Of a stretch of DNA of 64,000 nucleotides, positions 1 to 8,377 are shown in pieces. The stretch is from Burkholderia savannae (GTDB lineage Bacteria; Pseudomonadota; Gammaproteobacteria; Burkholderiales; Burkholderiaceae). The stretch is from the NCBI RefSeq assembly GCF_001524445.2, contig NZ_CP013418.1:1798001-1862000 (forward strand). Direction: 5' to 3'. Within the stretch, counting starts at the first letter, position 1, and each line of letters starts with the position of its first letter. A program made the translations under genes and the position numbers. The notes beneath the pieces were generated by a model that was given only the letters and a program-made list of their open reading frames with translations, was not told where the DNA came from and made no database searches.

Positions 1-110
1 GCGACGGTCGGATCGTCGCCCCACACGTCGTCGCCCACTTCGGCGGCCGTCATCGCGGCCAGCATCGGCGCGCTCGGGCGCGTCACGGTATCGCTGCGTA
101 AATCGATCAT
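1..110 (-). CDS. ltaE: Low-specificity L-threonine aldolase, 5' end only
   Basis: Only the first 36 codons lie in the window; the gene runs off the left edge. The translation begins [13 protein letters not shown] and continues through [15 protein letters not shown], the characteristic N-terminus of PLP-dependent threonine aldolases, which cleave L-threonine and allo-threonine to glycine and acetaldehyde in the cytoplasm. The ATG is the only plausible start, since the conserved MIDLRSDT motif begins right at it; the Shine-Dalgarno region is weak. The PLP lysine and the rest of the protein are outside the window, so activity cannot be judged. Confidence 0.85.
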   Translation of the reverse strand, partial: MIDLRSDTVTRPSAPMLAAMTAAEVGDDVWGDDPTV

Positions 111-373
111 CTGGGTTCCCGTCGGAGTCTCGTCGAAGAAGCGCCGGCGCTCGCGCGCGGCGATGCGATACTCCGAGTGTACGCAAATCGTCCGCGCGCC
201 GCTGAGCGCGGCGGCGCGAAACGGCGTGCGGCGAACGAACGACCGGCGCGGCGAGGTCGGCGCGAGAGCCGGCCTTCTCGCCCGCCGAGCCGTGGCGCCG
301 CCGCGCCCGGCGCGACCTCCGGCAGGCAGCGCATGCCGACGGCCGGAGCCGCTCAGATCCCGCCGCACGCCGC

Positions 374-748
374 TCAGTACGCACCCGGCGGCGGTGGCGG
401 CGGCATGCCGGGCGGCGGCGGCGGCGCGTCCGGCGCGTAGCCGCCGCCTCCGTAGCCTCCGTAGCCATAACCGCCGCGCCGCGCGCCGCCCGGCACCGGC
501 ACGCGGTCGCCCGCCGCGTACATGCATTGCATGTACGCATAGTCGTAGCGGCGCTGCACTTCGTACGCCGAGCCCTGCGCGGTGCCCGCGCCAACCACGC
601 CGCCCGCGAGAAGGCCGGCTCCCGCGCCGAGCGCCGCGCCGCGCCCGCCGTTGAACGCCGCGCCCGCCGCCGCGCCGAGCGCCGTGCCGACCGCCGCGCT
701 GCCGAGCGCGCTCGCCGTCGACGCCTGGTTCGCGCTCACGCCGCCCAC
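374..748 (-). pseudogene. Glycine-zipper protein, N-terminally truncated
   Basis: The reading frame encodes a YMGG-like glycine-zipper segment (alternating AAG/GAG/GGxxG) and ends in a Gly/Tyr/Pro-rich tail. Family members are normally exported or lipidated envelope proteins with a signal peptide or lipobox before the zipper. Homologous-looking sequence ([12 protein letters not shown]) continues upstream of the first available start, a GTG at the 5' end given, up to about position 784, but no ATG, GTG or TTG precedes it before an in-frame TAG at 863-865, and no signal peptide is seen in any frame. I infer that the 5' end of the gene was lost. A short cytosolic product from the GTG is possible but would be mislocalised. 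Confidence 0.5.
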
Positions 749-1077
749 CTGCCCGAACGCGAACTGCCGGCAGTTCGCGCCGTCGGCGCGCTCGCGCCGC
801 GCCGGCCGCGCAATCGCAGCGCGGTCAATTGCCGCAGGCGCGTCAACCCGACGCGCCCCGCGCTATCACACAAAAGCGCTTCAAACTTGATACCAATCAA
901 TGATTTAAGTCGACCAACCGCGCGGCGGCGCTGGACATCTGCGACGAGTTGGCGCATTTCGCACCGCAACATGCAGCGCCATACTCCGAACCGACTCTTC
1001 AGCCGCGGCCTTGCACGCGCGGCGCAGGGGCCGCCGGCAGCCCCGCCGGCGGGTGTCGTCAGCTTCGGTCTACCCGC
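749..1077. other. Intergenic region before cydA
   Basis: It holds the 5' remnant of the truncated glycine-zipper frame (to about 784), an AT-rich patch with the FNR/ANR-type box at 887-900, and the cydA leader. No further gene is seen; frames reading across it are antisense or out-of-frame to cydA. Confidence 0.6.
887..900 (+). promoter_or_regulatory. FNR/ANR-type box upstream of cydAB
   Basis: TTGATACCAATCAA is a perfect match to the Crp/FNR-family consensus TTGAT-N4-ATCAA. It lies about 180 bp before the cydA start in an otherwise very GC-rich stretch. Activation of a high-affinity bd-type oxidase by an oxygen-sensing FNR/ANR regulator is well known in proteobacteria; a class II position would put the transcription start near 940. 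Binding is inferred from sequence only. Confidence 0.75.
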
Positions 1078-2490
1078 ATGGAAACCGCTATTTCGGCCCT
1101 CGATCTGGCCCGCGTGCAGTTCGCATTCACCGTCTCCTTCCATATCGTCTTTCCCGCGCTGAGCATCGGGCTCGCGAGCTTCATCGCCGTGCTCGAATAC
1201 CGATGGCTCAAGACCGGCAAGGCGTACTACAAAAACCTTTGCCTCTTCTGGTCGAAGATCTTCGCCGTCGCGTTCGGCATGGGCGTCGTGTCCGGCGTCG
1301 TGATGGCCTATCAGTTCGGCACGAACTGGTCCGGCTTCTCGAGCTTCGCCGGCTCCGTCACCGGTCCGCTGCTGATGTACGAAGTGATGACCGCATTCTT
1401 CCTCGAAGCGGGCTTCCTCGGCATCATGCTGTTCGGCTGGAACCGCGTGAGCCCGCGCGCGCACTTCGGCGCGACGCTGATGGTCGCGATCGGCACGATC
1501 ATCTCGACGTTCTGGATTCTCGCGTCGAACAGCTGGATGCAGACGCCGCAGGGCTTCGAGATCGTCGACGGCCAGGTCGTGCCGACCGACTGGTTCGCGA
1601 TCATCTTCAACCCGTCGTTTCCGTACCGGCTCGCGCACATGGCGCTCGCGGCGTTCATCGTCGCCGCGCTCGTCGTCGCCGCGACGGCCGCGTGGCACCT
1701 GCTGAAGGGCCGCCGCGACAAGGCCGTGAAGAAGATGTTCTCGATGTCGCTGTGGCTCTTGCTCGTGCTCGCGCCGCTGCAGGCCGTGATCGGCGACCAG
1801 CACGGCATCAACACGCTCCACCACCAGCCCGCGAAGCTCGCCGCGATCGAGGGCCTGTGGGAAACCGAGCAGGGCGGCACCGCATTGAACCTGTTCGGCA
1901 TCCCCGACATGAAGGCGGAAACGACGCGCTACGCGGTGTCGATCCCGCACCTCGGCAGCCTGATCCTCACGCATAGCTGGGACGGCGAGATCCGCGGGCT
2001 GAAGTCGTTCCCGCCCGAGGATCGCCCGAATTCGACCGTCGTGTTCTGGAGCTTCCGCGTGATGGTCGGGCTCGGCTTCGCGATGATCGGCCTCGCCGCC
2101 GCCGCGTGGCTGCTGCGCCGGCGCGGGCGCCTCTACGAAGCGAAATGGTTCCACCAGTTCGCGCTCGCGATGGGCCCGACGGGCTTCGTCTCGCTGCTCG
2201 CCGGCTGGGTGACGACCGAAGTGGGCCGCCAGCCGTGGGTCGTGTACGGCGTGATGCGCACGTCGCACGCGGTGTCGCCGCTGTCGACGCAGCAGGTCAG
2301 CGTATCGCTGATGACGTTCGTCGTCGTCTACTTCCTCGTGTTCGGCACGGGCGCGTACTACATGCTGAAGCTGATGAAGAAGGGCCCCGCGCTGCCGGGC
2401 GACACGCCCGACGACGCGCACGACGCGCGAGCCGACCGCACCGCCCGCCGCCCGCTGTCGGCCGCGAACCAGTTGATCGACGCCGCGTGA
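1078..2490 (+). CDS. cydA: Cytochrome bd-type quinol oxidase subunit I (cyanide-insensitive type)
   Basis: Subunit I of the two-subunit quinol:oxygen oxidoreductase in the inner membrane, which carries the haems and the quinol site. The 470-aa protein starts METAISALDLARVQFAF and has His22 in SFHIVFPA (equivalent to the haem ligand His19 of E. coli CydA), the YEVMTAFFLEAGFLG helix, and the conserved GRQPWVVYGVMRT segment. At 470 aa it is shorter than E. coli CydA (about 520), as in the short-Q-loop CioA type. An upstream in-frame ATG at 949 exists, but similarity begins at the chosen start. It is first in an operon with cydB (35-bp gap) and a DUF2474 peptide, with an FNR/ANR-type box upstream. 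cioA is an equally good name. Confidence 0.95.
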   Translation: METAISALDLARVQFAFTVSFHIVFPALSIGLASFIAVLEYRWLKTGKAYYKNLCLFWSKIFAVAFGMGVVSGVVMAYQFGTNWSGFSSFAGSVTGPLLMYEVMTAFFLEAGFLGIMLFGWNRVSPRAHFGATLMVAIGTIISTFWILASNSWMQTPQGFEIVDGQVVPTDWFAIIFNPSFPYRLAHMALAAFIVAALVVAATAAWHLLKGRRDKAVKKMFSMSLWLLLVLAPLQAVIGDQHGINTLHHQPAKLAAIEGLWETEQGGTALNLFGIPDMKAETTRYAVSIPHLGSLILTHSWDGEIRGLKSFPPEDRPNSTVVFWSFRVMVGLGFAMIGLAAAAWLLRRRGRLYEAKWFHQFALAMGPTGFVSLLAGWVTTEVGRQPWVVYGVMRTSHAVSPLSTQQVSVSLMTFVVVYFLVFGTGAYYMLKLMKKGPALPGDTPDDAHDARADRTARRPLSAANQLIDAA

Positions 2491-2525
2491 AGCCGGCGCG
2501 CCAAAAAGCCAAGCGAGGTTAGCAA

Positions 2526-3533
2526 ATGGATGTCACCGTAATCTGGGCCGCGATCATCGCACTCGGCCTGTTCATGTACGTCGTGCTCGACGGCTTCGAT
2601 CTGGGCATCGGCATCGTGTTTCCGTTCTTTCCCGCCGAAAAGGAGCGGGACCTGATGATGAACACCGTCGCGCCCGTGTGGGACGGCAACGAGACGTGGC
2701 TCGTGCTCGGCGGCGCGGGGCTCTTCGCGGTGTTCCCGATCGTCTATTCGACCGTGCTCTCGGCGCTTTATCTGCCGCTCGTGTTCATGCTCGTGTGCCT
2801 GATCTTTCGCGGCGTGTCGTTCGAGATCCGCGCGAAGGCGCGCCGCACGAAGCACCTGTGGGATCTCGCGTTCATCGGCGGCTCGACGGGCGCGACGTTC
2901 TTCCAGGGCGTGGCGCTCGGCGCGTTCCTGCAGGGCATTCCGGTCGACGGCGGCCGCTTTGCCGGCGACGCGTTCGGCTGGCTCACGCCGTTCAGCCTGC
3001 TGACGGGCTTGGGCCTCATCGCAACCTATGCGCTGCTCGGCTGTTGCTGGCTCGTCGCGAAGACGGAAGGCGATCTGCAGCGCCGCCTGCATCGCGTCGT
3101 GTGGCCGCTCACCGTCGTGCTGCTCGGCTTCATCGCGGTCGTGAGCCTGTGGACGCCGCTGCAGGACCCGAGCATCGCGCAGCGCTGGTTCGCGTCGGGC
3201 CTGTTCTGGCGCCTGCTGCCGGTGCCGTTCCTCGTCGCCGGCTGCGCGGTGCTGATGCGCCGCGCGGTGCGCGAGCGCCACGACACCGTGCCGTTCGTGC
3301 TCGCGCTCGCGCTCGTGTTCCTCGGCTACGTCGGTCTGCTCGTGAGCTTGTGGCCGTATGCGATTCCGCAAAGCGTGACGCTGTGGGAAGCCGCCGCGCC
3401 GCGCTCGAGCCAGATGTTCACGCTGATCGGCGCGGCCGTCATCATCCCGATCATCCTCGCGTACACGACGATGGGTTATTGGGTGTTCCGTGGAAAGGTG
3501 CGCCATGAAGACCAGCATTACTACCACCACTGA
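2526..3533 (+). CDS. cydB: Cytochrome bd-type quinol oxidase subunit II
   Basis: Integral membrane partner of CydA, 335 aa, matching the usual length of CioB/CydB. Seen: the N-terminal WAAIIALGLFMYVVLDGFDLG segment, the conserved WDGNETWLVLGG motif around residues 56-67, and about eight hydrophobic helices with a C-terminal ITLAYTTMGYWVF-like helix. The start has a Shine-Dalgarno-like AGCGAGG just upstream. The last 29 bases overlap the start of the downstream DUF2474 gene, which implies translational coupling of the three subunits. Confidence 0.95.
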   Translation: MDVTVIWAAIIALGLFMYVVLDGFDLGIGIVFPFFPAEKERDLMMNTVAPVWDGNETWLVLGGAGLFAVFPIVYSTVLSALYLPLVFMLVCLIFRGVSFEIRAKARRTKHLWDLAFIGGSTGATFFQGVALGAFLQGIPVDGGRFAGDAFGWLTPFSLLTGLGLIATYALLGCCWLVAKTEGDLQRRLHRVVWPLTVVLLGFIAVVSLWTPLQDPSIAQRWFASGLFWRLLPVPFLVAGCAVLMRRAVRERHDTVPFVLALALVFLGYVGLLVSLWPYAIPQSVTLWEAAAPRSSQMFTLIGAAVIIPIILAYTTMGYWVFRGKVRHEDQHYYHH

Positions 3534-3675
3534 AGCGCACGCCGCCGCGCGCGGCACGCGGCTGCCGGGCTGGATGTGGTTCGGACTGCTGTGGATGGGC
3601 GGCGTCGCCGGCGCGGTGACGCTCGGTTATGCGTTCAAGCTGTTCATGTATGCGACGCTGTTCGCCGTGAAGTGA
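3505..3675 (+). CDS. DUF2474-type small bd-oxidase-associated membrane protein
   Basis: A 56-aa protein with a short polar N-terminus (Thr-rich, then AAARGTRLPG) and one hydrophobic helix, WMWFGLLWMGGVAGAVTLGY, followed by a second weakly hydrophobic stretch. Small single-helix peptides of the CydX/DUF2474 kind are regularly encoded after cydB or cioB and are thought to stabilise the oxidase. The ATG lies inside the end of cydB (29-bp overlap) with AAGG a few bases upstream, so it is probably translated by coupling. Residue similarity to DUF2474 is a judgement from memory; the position in the operon supports it strongly. Confidence 0.8.
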   Translation: MKTSITTTTEAHAAARGTRLPGWMWFGLLWMGGVAGAVTLGYAFKLFMYATLFAVK

Positions 3676-4065
3676 GCGGGAGCGGAAATGAGAGGACGCC
3701 GCGCGATGCGGCGTCGGGCGTCGGGCATCGTGCATCGTGCGGCTCGTTCGGGCTGCGAGGCAGCGCGGCGGCGATGCTTGCCGTGATGCGTCGCCGCCGC
3801 ACCGCGCCTCAATGCAACGCGGTGACGCCATGCAAAGCGCTTCCACAACGATGCCGCCGCGATAAGCGCGCGATAAACGCGCCGCCGCGCGATGCGCCGC
3901 GACGACCATATCGCGCAACGTCGGTGCAATCGACGATCGAAGCCGTGACATGACGATGCGGCGGGCGCGACGCGCCGGAAAATTGCGCGCCGCGTCCGCC
4001 CTATCGGCTGTCCAAGCTATGCACTCCGCCTCGCGACAATGCGCGAAAACGCGCACGCCGCGCGA
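3676..4065. other. Intergenic, hairpin and no gene
   Basis: Between the convergent oxidase operon and the YqaE-type gene. A perfect 8-bp GC hairpin (3695-3702 with 3708-3715, 5-base loop) 20 bases after the DUF2474 stop could end the operon transcript, although no T-run follows. The remainder contains only low-complexity GC-rich sequence with no convincing coding frame. Confidence 0.5.
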
Positions 4066-4260
4066 TCACGAACGCCGGCCGAGCGCCTCCTCGATCTTCT
4101 TGTCGGTCTTGTACTGGCTGAGCGCGTACACCGACCAGATCGCGGCGGGCAGCCAGCCGATCAACGTGATTTGCAGGATCAGGCAGATGATGCCCGCGAA
4201 CGGGCGGCCGATCGTGAAGAACTGCAGCCAGGGCAGCAGCAAGGCGAGCAGAAGACGCAT
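4066..4260 (-). CDS. YqaE/Pmp3 family membrane peptide
   Basis: A 64-aa protein with two hydrophobic helices: MRLLLALLLPWLQFFTIG, then a short GRPF turn, and IICLILQITLIGWLPAAIWS, ending in a charged tail (YKTDKKIEEALGRRS). This is the layout of YqaE/Pmp3-type stress-associated membrane peptides, of unclear biochemical role. The start is fixed by an excellent GAGGAAA six bases before the ATG; the frame stays open upstream for another 30 codons, but that stretch is arginine-rich and not membrane-like. Confidence 0.85.
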   Translation of the reverse strand: MRLLLALLLPWLQFFTIGRPFAGIICLILQITLIGWLPAAIWSVYALSQYKTDKKIEEALGRRS

Positions 4261-4569
4261 CGTGATTTCCTCTTGGTCGGATTGCCGATGATCGAAGTCG
4301 ATCGGCGCATAGGTGGCGATTCGGCGCCGGATTTCAAGTCGCACGCGCAACGCGGTTCGCCGAATCGCCCGCCGTTCGCGCGGCCGCCCAGCGTGCGAGG
4401 CCGCCGCGCGATCGTTATAGCAGACTCGGAATTAAACGGTCCTTAAAAGGGCGCATCGCGGATCGGCGCGAGGACACGGGGCAAATCGCCCGTGTTCGGC
4501 CGGAAACGACGATCCATGGAAACCACCCGGCGCATGTCTGCCTGCGGGCCCGCGGCAATCGAATCGCGC
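4261..4569. other. Intergenic, no gene seen
   Basis: Upstream of the YqaE-type gene and downstream of the ASCH gene on the same strand. It has a small AT-rich patch (AATTAAACGGTCCTTAAAAG near 4430-4449) that could carry a minus-strand promoter for the YqaE-type gene. No coding frame with family features was found. Confidence 0.4.
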
Positions 4570-5088
4570 TTATCGCCCCAAATCGGCGATCACATCGAAT
4601 GTCTCGCAAACGAGCGGCATTGACGCGACAGGCTGCCGCCCTATGCGCTCACACTCCTTGCCGAAGAACCGCCAGTGCTCCACGCGCCAGCATTCGAGCG
4701 AGCGGTCGCCTTCTCCTTCTGCCGCCGCGAACTCGCCGGAGACTTTCTCGAACGGCACGATCTCGACTTTCGTCGTCCGTAGCAGCAGAACGGGACGATT
4801 GCGAAAATCCAGAACGATTTCGATGTCCCCTTCCCACGGCAGGCGTTCGCCGTCAAATTCCCACGACCACAGCAGGCTGGACGTGCAGCGCTTCACCCTA
4901 GCCGCTATCAATGCAATGAGCATGGCGGACGACTCCTCCGAGTCGCCATAGCCGCCATTTCGAACGTTGGCTCCGGACAAGTCGATTCCGCGTTCGCTTA
5001 ACGCTGCAATCAACTCGGGCAGTGCGGGCGTATCGGGCATGAATGAGGCGAGACGCGATGTGGCGTCATGAATCGCATGCGATTGCAT
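4570..5088 (-). CDS. ASCH domain-containing protein
   Basis: A 172-aa soluble protein. The central and C-terminal parts carry ASCH-fold features: SSLLWSWEFDGERLPWEGD, then RPVLLLRTTKVEIVPFEKV, then GDRSLECWRVEHWRFFGKE and a closing strand VCETFDVI. ASCH domains adopt a PUA-like fold and are thought to bind RNA or nucleotides; some members hydrolyse N4-acetylcytidine. The N-terminal helical part (LPELIAALSERGIDLSG) is usual in the longer YqfB-unlike members. The start is uncertain: a second ATG 16 codons downstream (position 5040) is equally possible, and neither has a clear Shine-Dalgarno site. No operon partner is evident. Confidence 0.8.
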   Translation of the reverse strand: MQSHAIHDATSRLASFMPDTPALPELIAALSERGIDLSGANVRNGGYGDSEESSAMLIALIAARVKRCTSSLLWSWEFDGERLPWEGDIEIVLDFRNRPVLLLRTTKVEIVPFEKVSGEFAAAEGEGDRSLECWRVEHWRFFGKECERIGRQPVASMPLVCETFDVIADLGR

Positions 5089-5294
5089 GACAGGTGCGAA
5101 ACGAATGTCCGGGCCTGAGCGTTGAACCGACGTTCGGCGGACGGACCGGGCAAGCTGCGACGGGGCAACGAGGCGACGGGGCAACGAGCAAGACCCGCTG
5201 CGGAACGCTGAAAATCGGCAACACGCGCCCCCTCTTCTTTCTCGTTGCGCGATGCGAAGCGCGAGCATGGACGCGCTCGCGCGAGCGCCGGCCC

Positions 5295-6365
5295 TCACGC
5301 CACGAGCCGCGCCTCGACATCCGCGACCAGCCGGTCGAGCCACGCACGCAGCGCCCCGTTCGACATCGCGAGCGGCAGCGAATACGCGATGATCCGGTAG
5401 ACATCGCCGCGCCGCACCTTCGACGCGCGCGCCGGATCGAGCCACGCATCGTTCGACGCGAGCAGCGCCAGCGTCTTCAGCCCGATCACGATCGGCCACA
5501 GGCAGGCGAGCCGCAAGCGCGGCGCGCGGCGCGGAATCGCGAACGTGTAATCGATGCCCGCGCGAAAATGCTCGAGCGCCCTGCGCACGAGCGCATGCAT
5601 CAGCGCCCGCGCGCGCAGCGACGCGTCCGGCCGCAGCAGATCGCCCGCGCGCAAACCGTATTCGTCGAGCATCGCCTGCGGCAGGTAGCAGCGGCCGATC
5701 CGCAGATCCTTCCCGCAATCGCGCAGCACGTTGGTCATCTGCAGCGCCTTGCCGAAGCGGATTCCGCGCGCGGCCATCGTGTCCTCGCGCTCGGTCAGCA
5801 GGCCGGGCAAATGCGCGCACGTCATCTTCGTCCAGAACTCGCCGACGCAGCCGGCGACGAGATACGTGTAGCGATCGAGCTCCGGCCATTCGCGCAGCGC
5901 GGCGATCCGCCCCGACGATTCGTCCGGGAACGTGCACAGATCGAACTCCATCCCTTCGGTGAGCGTCGTCACGACGCCGCGCACCGCGTCGCGATCAGGC
6001 GCGCTCAGTTGCGACAGCACCGCGAGCGCGGGGCCGAGCGATTCGAGCAGCGTCTTCTCGTCCGACTGCATCTGCTGCCCCGCGACTTCGCCCGCGATCC
6101 GCGCGAGCGCGCCCGGATCGGGCGTGCCGTTCACCTGCGCGCGCAGCGACAGCAGCAGTTCGAGCCGCTGCGCGGGCGGGATCAGCGACGTGTCGGCGAT
6201 CGTGTCGGCCGCGCGCGCGAGCAGGTACGCGAGGCCGATCGGGTCGCGCATGCCTTCCGGCAGCACGCGCAACGTCAGATAGAAGGAGCGCGAGACGCCC
6301 TTCAGCAGAGGGCCCAGCAGAAAGGCCCGGGAGGGATTGCCCATGGATCGGATCAGGTCGGTCAT
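5295..6365 (-). CDS. Squalene/phytoene synthase family protein (farnesyl-diphosphate farnesyltransferase)
   Basis: A 356-aa enzyme predicted to join two prenyl diphosphates head to head, giving squalene as a hopanoid precursor or a related product. Seen: the N-terminal GVSRSFYLTLRVLPEGMRDP region, the first aspartate-rich motif DTIAD (residues 54-58), and the second region NVLRDCGKDLRIGRCYLPQ, with its two aspartates and the RCYLP element shared by squalene synthases. The length is closer to the long squalene-synthase type than to the roughly 280-aa HpnC/HpnD pair. No hopanoid or carotenoid genes flank it, so substrate and product are inferred from family only. Confidence 0.85.
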   Translation of the reverse strand: MTDLIRSMGNPSRAFLLGPLLKGVSRSFYLTLRVLPEGMRDPIGLAYLLARAADTIADTSLIPPAQRLELLLSLRAQVNGTPDPGALARIAGEVAGQQMQSDEKTLLESLGPALAVLSQLSAPDRDAVRGVVTTLTEGMEFDLCTFPDESSGRIAALREWPELDRYTYLVAGCVGEFWTKMTCAHLPGLLTEREDTMAARGIRFGKALQMTNVLRDCGKDLRIGRCYLPQAMLDEYGLRAGDLLRPDASLRARALMHALVRRALEHFRAGIDYTFAIPRRAPRLRLACLWPIVIGLKTLALLASNDAWLDPARASKVRRGDVYRIIAYSLPLAMSNGALRAWLDRLVADVEARLVA

Positions 6366-6893
6366 ACGATTTGCTGCCGCATTGTATCGGCAAACGCGCG
6401 TGGCTCGCCGGGCGATTCGCGGACAGCGGGCGGTGCGTGCCGATCGGCGCGCGGTGCGTGGCTCACGGATTACGGCGCGCGGCGCGCGGCGCGCGGCTCA
6501 GCGCTTGCGGTTCGCCGATTGCGGTTCTCGGTTCTCGGTTCTCGGTTCTCGGTTCTCAGTCCGTGGTTCGCGGTTCGCGGCTCGCGGCTCGCGGCTCGCC
6601 GCAGACGAACTCAGAGTCGCGGGCGTTCGACTGTCGGAAACGAATTCCGGCAGCGACGCGAAGGATAGGCCGCAGCGCCCATCGTCGCAACGACGTTCCC
6701 GCACAACGCCGCGCGCGCCCGTCTGCAAGAACGCACCGGAGCCGCCACCCCGAGGCCACCCATCCGCGCCCGGAGCGCGCCGCCGCATCGCACGCGGCAT
6801 CCGCTCAACGCAGCTCCCGACGAGGCCGCAATCGATATCCGCGCCGCGCGGCAATGCGTACAATCGCATCCTTTCCCGCAAGAGGTGAACGCA
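6366..6893. other. Intergenic with tandem repeats
   Basis: Region between the divergent squalene-synthase gene and the small protein gene. It contains a GGTTCTC heptamer array and, just after it, about three GCGGCTC heptamers (6576-6599). Frames that look open here result from the repeats and GC bias. No gene is seen. Confidence 0.6.
6523..6557. repeat. Heptamer array GGTTCTC x5
   Basis: Five perfect head-to-tail copies of a 7-bp unit, followed by degenerate heptamers related to GCGGCTC. It is one of many 7-bp arrays in intergenic positions of this window. Confidence 0.95.
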
Positions 6894-7175
6894 ATGGCCA
6901 TGAAGAAAACCGATCTCGAAAAAAACAAGGCGTTGAAGCTGACGCACGCGATGAAGCAGTCGACATCCGCGCGCTTCGGCAAGAGCTCCGAAGCCGCGCC
7001 CGACCGCCGCGAGCGGCGCAGGCTCGAACTGGCGCAGGGCCTGGTGCCGTTCGCCTGCAAGCTCAACATCGAACTCGTCGCGCACCTGAACGAGCGGGCC
7101 GCAGCGCATCCGGACGGGATGACCGGATTGTTGACCGAACTGTTGCAGCGCGGCCTCGACGAAACCGCGAAGTAA
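6894..7175 (+). CDS. Conserved small basic protein, possible ribbon-helix-helix
   Basis: A 93-aa protein that I do not recognise by name. The N-terminal half is lysine- and arginine-rich (MAMKKTDLEKNKALKLTHA) and probably disordered. The C-terminal half has a short strand-like stretch (VPFACKLN), a helix (IELVAHLNERAAAHPD) and a second helix (GLLTELLQRGLDE), which resembles the strand-helix-helix order of ribbon-helix-helix DNA-binding proteins. That is inference from pattern only. AAGAGG eight bases upstream fixes the ATG; an in-frame GTG three codons earlier overlaps that Shine-Dalgarno site. It stands alone. Confidence 0.65.
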   Translation: MAMKKTDLEKNKALKLTHAMKQSTSARFGKSSEAAPDRRERRRLELAQGLVPFACKLNIELVAHLNERAAAHPDGMTGLLTELLQRGLDETAK

Positions 7176-7302
7176 ACGCCGCGAGCGTCGCGCGACGCGC
7201 ACGGTGACGTCATGCAGGGCCCGCGGCGCATTTTCGACCTATGCTGAAAACGCAGCTCCGCATCCTTGCTCTCGTCGAATCCTCTAATACAGGAGTGCCG
7301 TG

Positions 7303-7692
7303 ATGAATCCACCCGTCCTGCGCGTTGCCCGACCGACCAACGACATCGACTCGCTCGTCCGCTTCTACACAAAGGCGCTCGGCTTCGACGTCGTCGCCCG
7401 CTTCGAGAATCACGAAGGCTTCGACGGCGCGATCGTCGGCCGCGCCGGCTATCCGTGGCAAATCGAATTCACGCATCAGCATGGCGTGACGGTTGCGCGC
7501 GCACCGACCGCCGAGCATCTGCTCGTCTTCTATCTGCCCGATCGCGGCGCATGGACCGAGGCCGTCGAGCGCATGCGTGCATACGGCGCCGTGCCGCTCC
7601 CCCCGGAAAATCCGTACTGGGATCGCGAAGGCGTGACGTTTGAAGATCCGGACGGCTACCGGATCGTCCTGCAGAACTCGCAGCCGAGCTGA
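7303..7692 (+). CDS. VOC family protein (glyoxalase/bleomycin-resistance fold)
   Basis: A 129-aa single-domain vicinal-oxygen-chelate protein. Seen: the opening LRVARPTNDIDSLVRFYTKA with LGFDVVARF, which is the first beta-alpha-beta-beta-beta module, a histidine-bearing strand (WQIEFTHQHG), and the second module ending GVTFEDPDGYRIVLQN, where Glu/Asp metal ligands are usual. VOC proteins bind a divalent metal and act as dioxygenases, isomerases or resistance proteins; the substrate here cannot be told. AGGAG seven bases before the ATG supports this start over a GTG directly before it. Confidence 0.85.
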   Translation: MNPPVLRVARPTNDIDSLVRFYTKALGFDVVARFENHEGFDGAIVGRAGYPWQIEFTHQHGVTVARAPTAEHLLVFYLPDRGAWTEAVERMRAYGAVPLPPENPYWDREGVTFEDPDGYRIVLQNSQPS

Positions 7693-8377
7693 GCGCTCGC
7701 GCGCGATCGCGTTTGCGCGCGGCGCGCGTTGCGTCGTGCGGTGCGCCGGGCATCATGCTGCGCGACATCGGCGCAACAGGCGCGACGCGCGACATGCGAT
7801 CGTTGCGCACGCATCCATCCCGGTGACATAGTTCGCCGTTCTCCGTCTGCGACGGATGCGCCGGCCGCGCGCCGCTTCGCCGCAATGCCGCGGATTCCCG
7901 ATCGGCCCCGATGCAATGACCTCGACGAACAACGCGCCGAAAGCGCCTCGCGACACGAAGTTTCGCATGCGTCGCGGCGCATCCGCCGCGATCGATCAAG
8001 CATCCTTCGCAATCGATCGTTCGTCCGATCCCTGACGACGCCCGGCGCGAGCCGCATCCGTCGGGCGCTGAACGGCGGCCCGCTCGTCGCAAAGAGCGGG
8101 CGTGCGCGACGCGATCTCCCCGAGCACATCGGCCCGCGCGCTCGAATGCGCCGCCGCGCCCCATTGCACCGATCCCGAACGCCCTCCCGGCCGCCGATGC
8201 GCCGCCCGCCCGGAAACAAATTCTCACAACTTCGCCGCCCTGCCCGTCTCGCTTGCGCCGCGCGTCGTGCCGCGCGTCGACAGACAAACGAAAGCGGCGC
8301 GTCACGACACGTTCGCAATCCGCGTGCAGATTGCAGCCCCGGGTGTGGGTATGCCAGTCCTAACGACGAGGTCAACG
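7693..8377. other. Intergenic, no gene seen
   Basis: A 685-bp stretch of GC-rich sequence between VOC and phosphodiesterase genes. Open frames on both strands are arginine-rich and match no family, which is typical of frame shadows in noncoding GC-rich DNA. It presumably carries the promoter of the downstream secreted phosphodiesterase. No palindromes or arrays stand out. Confidence 0.4.

Noticed and set aside
4415..4609. Small minus-strand frame overlapping the end of the ASCH gene
   Set aside because: Out of frame with the ASCH gene, Arg/Cys-rich, no Shine-Dalgarno site.
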